Origin: WJKR01 sp964556395
GTDB taxonomy: Archaea > Nanobdellota > Nanobdellia > Woesearchaeales > WJKR01
DNA: 64,000 bases
Reading direction: 5' to 3'
Assembly: GCA_964556395.1 (NCBI GenBank)
Contig: CAZKVR010000003.1
Location: forward strand, 48,779 to 112,778
The position numbers and the translations under genes are program-made. Position 1 is the first letter of the stretch. Each line of letters starts with the position of its first letter. This document shows, piece after piece, positions 59,682 through 64,000 of this stretch. A model generated the notes under the pieces. It was not told the DNA's origin, ran no database searches, and was given only the letters and a program-made list of their open reading frames with translations.

Positions 59682-60254
59682 TTATAAATGCTTCGGTTTT
59701 TTCCGGTCTTTGCAGGTGTAGATGGGTGTGAAGCCGAATCTTACGAGCTCTTCTGGGGCGTTCTCGGGCTTGTCCGTGGCGTGGATGACGTTGTAGATGC
59801 CGCCGCCATAGGTTGATCCGAACTGCGGCCTGACCTTGAGGCCGAGGGAGAGCGGCTCGCCGTCCTCGTGCGTCTTGGAGGGGTTGGTGGGGCCCAAGAA
59901 TGCGCGTACCTTGCTGACGGCGTCGTCGCCGATGATGTGGTATGCTTGGAGGTGTCCTGGGAAGGTCTCTGCGATGCCGTCGTCAGGGTATGTTCTCTTG
60001 AGGTGTTCGTGGTAGTCCTTGAAGCTTTTTCCGGTGCCGGTGACGTATCCTATGATCTCTTCGATGACGTGGTCTGGTAGGCGTCCTTGGAGGTCTTTGT
60101 AGTGGGTTCTCATGAGGTTTTCGTCGGGCCTTATGGCTTTTTCTTCTTTGATGTCGAGGTTGTAGATGCGTAGGTAGTCCTTGAACGCTTGTTGCGCGTG
60201 CTTGTTGATCATGCCGTCCGGTTTGAAGAATGCCAGTGTCTCTTCCACACCCAT
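59682..60254 (-). CDS. ndk: Nucleoside diphosphate kinase
   Basis: Exchanges phosphate between NTPs and NDPs. The 190-residue protein is longer than standard Ndk (about 150). Signatures: LAFFKPDG at the N-terminus, VRAFLGPTNPSK, and the catalytic-histidine loop NVIHATD, which reads N-x-I-H-A-S/T-D as in the family. An insert near 60-90 (RLPDHVIEEIIGYVTG) and a C-terminal extension distinguish it. CTTAAATAAA lies about 28 bp before the ATG. Confidence 0.92.
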   Translation of the reverse strand: MGVEETLAFFKPDGMINKHAQQAFKDYLRIYNLDIKEEKAIRPDENLMRTHYKDLQGRLPDHVIEEIIGYVTGTGKSFKDYHEHLKRTYPDDGIAETFPGHLQAYHIIGDDAVSKVRAFLGPTNPSKTHEDGEPLSLGLKVRPQFGSTYGGGIYNVIHATDKPENAPEELVRFGFTPIYTCKDRKKPKHL

Positions 60255-60383
60255 GGTTCCACCTGGTCGTCGTCTGGAAAGAGGTTTTATTTAAGCATTT
60301 CCTTTAAAAAGAAACATTCTTTATCACTAATAAGTAGTTAAAAAATAGAAAGTTATTTAAAGGACGGAATCAAGGGAAAGACC

Positions 60384-61658
60384 ATGCCAGACGACATCCC
60401 GCTGTACGTCCGCACCTCAGGAACAGAAAACTACACGCGGATAGAAGAACCATCTGAGAAGAGGCCGAGACGAGGCAAAGGACTCCTCGCAACCATAGGA
60501 CTCGGACTCCTCGGAATCGGACTGGCATACACCCTCACCACCAAGCAACCGAAGGCGAGCCAGCACCACCAGGAAAGGACAGAGCTCACAGCAGAGGACA
60601 CGACGAGGCTGAAAGACCTGTCAGGCTCGAGAAAGTACGCGTCCAACAACACCGTCGACGAGGACAAGCTGGAAGAGACGAGAGAAGCCTTCGGAGGCAT
60701 GAGCCTGGAACACGTCATCAAGACGACAGGCCTGAACGACACGTACAAGCACTACACAGGCCTCGACGACGGCGACGAGGCGGACTACGAAAGGGCGCTC
60801 GAAGACCTGTGGGAGACCAAGAAGGACGGTAGGCTGAGCAAGGAGTTCCACGGCGACGCAAACAAGATAGTAGCCACGTACGACCAGGAAGCCGCGGAGA
60901 AGACCACGCTCAAAGAACACCTCACAACCCTCGACAAGCACGTCGACAAGATCCACGACAACTACGACTTCACAGGACTGTTCACCGTCCCGGACAGGAA
61001 AGGCGGCGAGAAACCCATCCACGAAGAAAAAAGCAGGTTCGTCATGAACATCATGGACGAGGTGGACGGCGAGACGCTCCAGGCATACAGCACGACCGAG
61101 CTGTTCCCAGCCATCAACCCAGAACTCAACACCATCATCTACGACAAGCTACTCCAAGAAGCGGGGAAGGAGTTCATCCTCGCCATCCCGGCGCTCGGCG
61201 ACAACTACATGAGCTTCGGACCATACCAGCTCAGCTCGAAAGCCGTCAACCCGGAAGGCACGGGGAAGTACAACGAGCACCTCCCACGAGGACTCCAGGC
61301 GCCGGAGAGCATGACACACCACGAGACATGGGAAGACCACACCACCTCGGCGTACCTCAACATGATCGGCAACGCGACGATACTCGGGAACAAGCTCTTC
61401 ACCAACGGCCTCCTCACCGCGTTCAACGACCGGTTCGAACAATTACCGGAGAGGCAGCGAGAACTCCTCGTCACCGGACTCCTCAGCACGGCGCACAACA
61501 ACCCCAGCCTGGCGGCGAGAGGACTCGCCAACTACGTCTCGGAAGCGGAACGCGGCAACGTCGAGTTCGAAGACGTCACCAGCGGGCTGCAGATGGGACG
61601 CGTCCAGCAATACTACATCCAGAGCGTGGAGAACAAGCTGGTGAGCGAGCACCGATAA
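60384..61658 (+). CDS. Membrane-anchored extracytoplasmic protein, lysozyme-like motif
   Basis: A 424-residue protein. A short basic cytoplasmic tail, one transmembrane helix (about 32-52), then a long polar helical region outside the cell. ALGDNYMSFGPYQLSS near 275-290 resembles the E...S-x-G-x-x-Q core of lysozyme-like folds, so a glycosidase role is possible but weakly supported. TTATTTAAAGG lies about 28 bp before the ATG. It ends immediately before repeat copy B; the tail GGGCTT/AAGCCC may serve as its terminator hairpin. Confidence 0.6.
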   Translation: MPDDIPLYVRTSGTENYTRIEEPSEKRPRRGKGLLATIGLGLLGIGLAYTLTTKQPKASQHHQERTELTAEDTTRLKDLSGSRKYASNNTVDEDKLEETREAFGGMSLEHVIKTTGLNDTYKHYTGLDDGDEADYERALEDLWETKKDGRLSKEFHGDANKIVATYDQEAAEKTTLKEHLTTLDKHVDKIHDNYDFTGLFTVPDRKGGEKPIHEEKSRFVMNIMDEVDGETLQAYSTTELFPAINPELNTIIYDKLLQEAGKEFILAIPALGDNYMSFGPYQLSSKAVNPEGTGKYNEHLPRGLQAPESMTHHETWEDHTTSAYLNMIGNATILGNKLFTNGLLTAFNDRFEQLPERQRELLVTGLLSTAHNNPSLAARGLANYVSEAERGNVEFEDVTSGLQMGRVQQYYIQSVENKLVSEHR

Positions 61659-61663
61659 GAGGG

Positions 61664-61822
61664 GCTTGCAGAAAAAGCCCGAGCAAGAGACACAGAAAAA
61701 CCCCTCGTGAACAGTAAGAGACGAGTCCGCACTATAAGAAGAACCCTTGCAAGAGCCATTCAGGTACCGCTGCAAGAGCGAGGTTTTCTACAAAGCACGA
61801 TACGGCCCAAGACTTAAAAATA
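61664..61822 (+). repeat. Intergenic repeat element, copy B
   Basis: Second copy of the element: CTTGCAGAAAAAGCCC at 61665-61680, CTATAAGAAG at about 61732-61741, CTTGCAAGAGCCATTCAGG at 61746-61764, GCAAGAGCGAG at about 61772-61782 and TCTACAAAGC at 61787-61796. The block GGAAACTTATTT is replaced by GACTTAAAAAT. The start of the aldo/keto reductase lies 37 bp after the end. Confidence 0.7.
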
Positions 61823-61858
61823 TCCGGCGCTTACCCATGATGCAGAGGTGGTTTTCGC

Positions 61859-62686
61859 ATGGTCATACCAGAGATAGAGCTGAACACAGGCGAGACTATC
61901 CCGCAGGTCGGCCTCGGGACGTGGCAGGTGACGGGCGAGACCGTCACGGCGGCGGTGAAGCAGGCGTATGAACTAGGGTACCGGCACGTCGACACGGCGG
62001 AGATGTACGAGAACGAGGAGGCCATCGGGGAAGCGTTGAAGGAGATGCCACGGGAAGACGTGTTCATCACCTCGAAAGCCTGGATGAGCCACTACGGCAA
62101 GGAAGAGCTGCGACAAGCTTGCAGGGACACGCTGCGACGGCTGGGAACGGATTACGTCGACCTCTACCTCCTGCACTGGCCGAAGGAAGGCACCGACTAC
62201 CGCGAAGCGTTCGAGACGCTGAAAGAACTGCAGGACCAAGGCAAGGTGAAGAGCGTCGGCGTGAGCAACTTCACCGTCAAGCACCTGGAAGAACTCTTGC
62301 CGGTGGCCGAAGACGTCGGGCTGAAGATCAGCGTCAACCAAGTCGAGTTCCACCCGCACCTCTACCAGCAAGAGCTGCTGGAGTACTGCCTGCGCAACGG
62401 CATCGTCGTGACGGCTTACAGCCCGCTGGCGCAAGGGAAGCTGCAGGACGACGAAGTGTTGCAGCGAGTGGCTTCCAAGCACGGGGCGACGCCGAACCAA
62501 GTGGCTTTGGCGTGGCTGACGAGCCACGGCCTCGTCGTCATCCCGCGGAGCAAGAGCGCAGAGCACCAGCGGGAGAACCTTGCGGCCGCGGAGCTGGAGC
62601 TCGACCCGGAAGACCTGGAAGCCATCGACGGCATCGAAGACGAGATGCGGCTGATCGACCCGGGCTTCGCGGAGTTCGACAAATAA
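61859..62686 (+). CDS. Aldo/keto reductase
   Basis: An NADPH-dependent oxidoreductase of 275 residues. Catalytic tetrad residues are seen in DTAEMYENE (D, Y), ITSKAW (K) and LLHWP (H). Motifs GVSNF, NQVEFHPHLYQ and IPRSKSAEHQRENL are typical for reductases of aldehydes such as 2,5-diketogluconate. RBS GAGGTGG lies before the ATG at 61859. Repeat copy B ends just upstream. Confidence 0.94.
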   Translation: MVIPEIELNTGETIPQVGLGTWQVTGETVTAAVKQAYELGYRHVDTAEMYENEEAIGEALKEMPREDVFITSKAWMSHYGKEELRQACRDTLRRLGTDYVDLYLLHWPKEGTDYREAFETLKELQDQGKVKSVGVSNFTVKHLEELLPVAEDVGLKISVNQVEFHPHLYQQELLEYCLRNGIVVTAYSPLAQGKLQDDEVLQRVASKHGATPNQVALAWLTSHGLVVIPRSKSAEHQRENLAAAELELDPEDLEAIDGIEDEMRLIDPGFAEFDK

Positions 62687-62739
62687 CAACCCCTTTTTTT
62701 GCAAAGACTGATAAAAAAAGGAACCTGCCCCGAACCAAG

Positions 62740-62919
62740 ATGGACGACCTGCCGCCGACGGAGAAGAAGTTCTTGCAAGGGCTCACCATCATAGGCATCG
62801 TCGTCGTGGTGTACTTGTTCTTCGTCGCGCAACGGATCATCACGGCGATGATCGTCGGCGCATTGCTGTTGGGCGCGCAGAAAGGCTACTTGCACTTCAG
62901 GAAGAAGAGGAAGGCATAA
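62740..62919 (+). CDS. Small two-helix membrane protein (59 aa)
   Basis: A 59-codon frame with two hydrophobic helices (about 16-30 and 33-48) and a basic tail (FRKKRKA). No family recognised. It lies 53 bp after the aldo/keto reductase and 24 bp before the cysteine-cluster gene. Confidence 0.6.
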   Translation: MDDLPPTEKKFLQGLTIIGIVVVVYLFFVAQRIITAMIVGALLLGAQKGYLHFRKKRKA

Positions 62920-62943
62920 AAAGCCACGGCTCGTCCTGCGAGG

Positions 62944-63279
62944 GTGAACCCGTGCGGGGAGTGCAGGCGGTGCTGCCAGAGCACCCTGGTCCGCGTGACC
63001 AAACGAGACCTGAAGCGGTGGCGGCAGCAACAGCGCTACGACATCATCCTGTGCGTGGAGAGCTGGCTCGGGAGCAAGGCGTACCTCATCCACAAGAAGG
63101 ACCGTGACGAGTGCATCTTCCTCACGCCAGAGGGTTGCGAGATCTATGGGACCCGGCCGCAGGTGTGCCGGGACTTCCCCAAGAGCCAGGCGCAGGTGGA
63201 ACGTTTTAATTGTCGCTTGAAGGCGCGGACGCACGAGCCTCAGGAAGAACGGCGCTTGGAAGCCTGCATCCAGCGGTAG
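62944..63279 (+). CDS. YkgJ-family cysteine cluster protein
   Basis: A 111-residue protein with a zinc/iron-chelating cluster: CGECRRCC at 4-11, then CIFLTPEGCEIYGTRPQVCRDFP. This is the YkgJ pattern (C-x2-C-x2-C-C ... C-x-F-L ... G-C-x-I-Y-x-x-R-P-x-x-C-R). Metal-binding; function of the family unclear. The start is GTG. Its last 40 bp overlap the 43-aa gene on the other strand. Confidence 0.88.
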   Translation: MNPCGECRRCCQSTLVRVTKRDLKRWRQQQRYDIILCVESWLGSKAYLIHKKDRDECIFLTPEGCEIYGTRPQVCRDFPKSQAQVERFNCRLKARTHEPQEERRLEACIQR

Positions 63280-63371
63280 AGGGCGTCGATGCGGCGCTTG
63301 CGCTCCCGCTCGGACATGGACATGCCGTCGTCGGCGACCTCTGTGGAATCGTCTATCTTGTCACGGGACAT
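63240..63371 (-). CDS. Small hypothetical protein (43 aa)
   Basis: A 43-codon frame: acidic first half (DDSTEVADD), then a basic helical second half (RERKRRIDALYRW). CTTAAATAC at about 63391-63400 is spaced about 27 bp before the ATG, as for leaderless genes in this genome, which is the main support. It overlaps the convergent YkgJ gene by 40 bp. Confidence 0.5.
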   Translation of the reverse strand: MSRDKIDDSTEVADDGMSMSERERKRRIDALYRWMQASKRRSS

Positions 63372-63411
63372 GAGAACTGAAAAGAAAGAAGAAGTATTTA
63401 AGGGTTCTGGC

Positions 63412-63630
63412 CTATTTGAGTTCCTTGGAAGGGTCTGACGTCTTGATCTCAGATTCCTTCCTCTTGAGGGCGTCGCCGACCTCGTTGGAAGCGTCAGGGT
63501 TGACGTACGACGGCTCCTCATAGACGGGCTGCGGCGCCGGCTGCTGGGCCGTGAAGAGGACGACCATGCCGACGATGGCCACGATCGCCACGATGACGAC
63601 CAAGACATACATCACGTTGTCGTTATCCAT
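63412..63630 (-). CDS. Small membrane-anchored protein (72 aa)
   Basis: An N-terminal transmembrane helix (about 7-29), then a Pro/Gln-rich segment (QQPAPQPVYEEP) and a charged helical tail. No family recognised. It follows the gap with repeat copy C and lies just upstream of the 43-aa gene in the same direction. Confidence 0.6.
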   Translation of the reverse strand: MDNDNVMYVLVVIVAIVAIVGMVVLFTAQQPAPQPVYEEPSYVNPDASNEVGDALKRKESEIKTSDPSKELK

Positions 63631-63702
63631 GCAATTCTCACCTCGTTGCTATTGGCGTTCTCCAGCGCACAAGTGGTTTAAAAAGGTTTCGGCAAAGACG
63701 GG

Positions 63703-63865
63703 TTTGTAGAAAAAGTCCAGGCATACAGGGCAGGTATGGGTATTGTCAGTCATGACCCTACCTCTTTTATAAAAAATCATCCTTGCAAAGAGACATTCAG
63801 GCACAGTGGGTTGCGCATAAGAGCGAGAGCCTCTACAAATCCTGCAAAGACAGGGAAACTTATTT
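63703..63865 (+). repeat. Intergenic repeat element, copy C
   Basis: Third copy: TTTGTAGAAAAAGTCC at 63703-63718, CTTTTATAAAAAA at 63764-63776, CTTGCAAAGAGACATTCAGG at 63782-63801, AAGAGCGAG at about 63819-63827, TCTACAAATCC at 63832-63842 and GGAAACTTATTT at 63854-63865. It occupies most of the 319-bp gap between the 72-aa gene and the last gene of the window. Confidence 0.7.
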
Positions 63866-63949
63866 TCCTTATGGAAAACTATTTATTGTCACTTCTTAGT
63901 AGTGTTGGATTCGAAAGTTTTAAATAGTAACAACACCATAAGAAGAGAC

Positions 63950-64000
63950 ATGAACCTGGACGGCAAAGTGCAAGAAACCCTCCGACGAGGAGGACGATGG
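63950..64000 (+). CDS. Start of a protein gene, cut by the window end
   Basis: An ATG at 63950 with TTTTAAATAG at about 63918-63927 (about 27 bp upstream) starts a frame reading MNLDGKVQETLRRGGRW, which runs off the window. The product is unknown. The promoter spacing fits the leaderless pattern. Confidence 0.5.
   Translation, partial: MNLDGKVQETLRRGGRW

Noticed and set aside
61731..61796. Box H/ACA guide RNA inside the repeat element
   Set aside because: AGAGCR and TCTACAAA mimic H (ANANNA) and ACA boxes, but the gap between them is only a few bases, too short for the required hairpin.
1..64000. CRISPR array or cas genes
   Set aside because: No regularly spaced repeats and no Cas-like proteins were seen. 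The CARF-like protein is too short and isolated to count.

Overview
The window is archaeal. It carries an archaeal-type SRP54, the RNA polymerase subunit RpoL (Rpb11), an archaeal uS15, archaeal AlaRS and MetRS, type II methionine aminopeptidase, Pth2, a METTL5-type methyltransferase and a Ser-His signal peptidase. Most genes have a TATA box about 27 bp before the start codon, as expected for leaderless mRNAs; genes inside operons have GGTGA-type ribosome binding sites. Several large exported proteins and an N-terminus of the QVTLFVIIG type suggest a DPANN lineage (Woesearchaeota/Nanoarchaeota-like). That placement is inference. The genome is G+C rich apart from one very A+T-rich patch. Bacterial-type genes are mixed in: gyrB, nrdR, a cold shock protein and a YqjD/YqjE-like pair.

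Layout. 0-12 kb: lysS, pth2, a PhoU-like regulator, gyrB, srp54, a PHP phosphoesterase, MazG, a RelA/SpoT-type HD hydrolase, an FKBP isomerase, a CARF-like protein, an RsmC-like methyltransferase and two paralogous membrane-anchored proteins. 12-24 kb: alaS, small membrane proteins, map, signal peptidase, rps15, a METTL5-like gene, rpoL, AMMECR1, a transglutaminase-like protein, a CBS protein and a tandem nucleotidyltransferase. 24-38 kb: envelope genes (765 and about 1417 aa), metG, and a 1064-aa methyltransferase-like/phosphoesterase fusion. 38-47 kb: a second PhoU-like regulator, zinc-ribbon and PLP genes, the nrdR-nrdJ-cobO operon behind two NrdR boxes, nitroreductase, tdk and an RNase H-fold nuclease. 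47-50 kb: photolyase, AlaX and a membrane-anchored AT-hook protein. 50.2-52 kb: tRNA-Gln followed by an A+T-rich HEPN gene and a membrane-anchored PD-(D/E)XK nuclease. 52-64 kb: NUDIX, TspO, a ribbon-helix-helix operon, a TIM-barrel protein, an APC permease fused to a methyltransferase, cold shock protein, ndk, an exported lysozyme-like protein, an aldo/keto reductase and small membrane proteins.

The clearest functional unit is nrdR-nrdJ-cobO: a repressor, the B12-dependent ribonucleotide reductase it controls, and the enzyme that makes its adenosylcobalamin cofactor. tdk and ndk elsewhere in the window also serve dNTP supply. Translation is heavily represented: three aminoacyl-tRNA synthetases, the editing protein AlaX, Pth2, uS15, Map and RNA methyltransferases. 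The least explained features are a family of three intergenic elements of about 160 bp, the HEPN/nuclease island at tRNA-Gln, and several unusual fusions.
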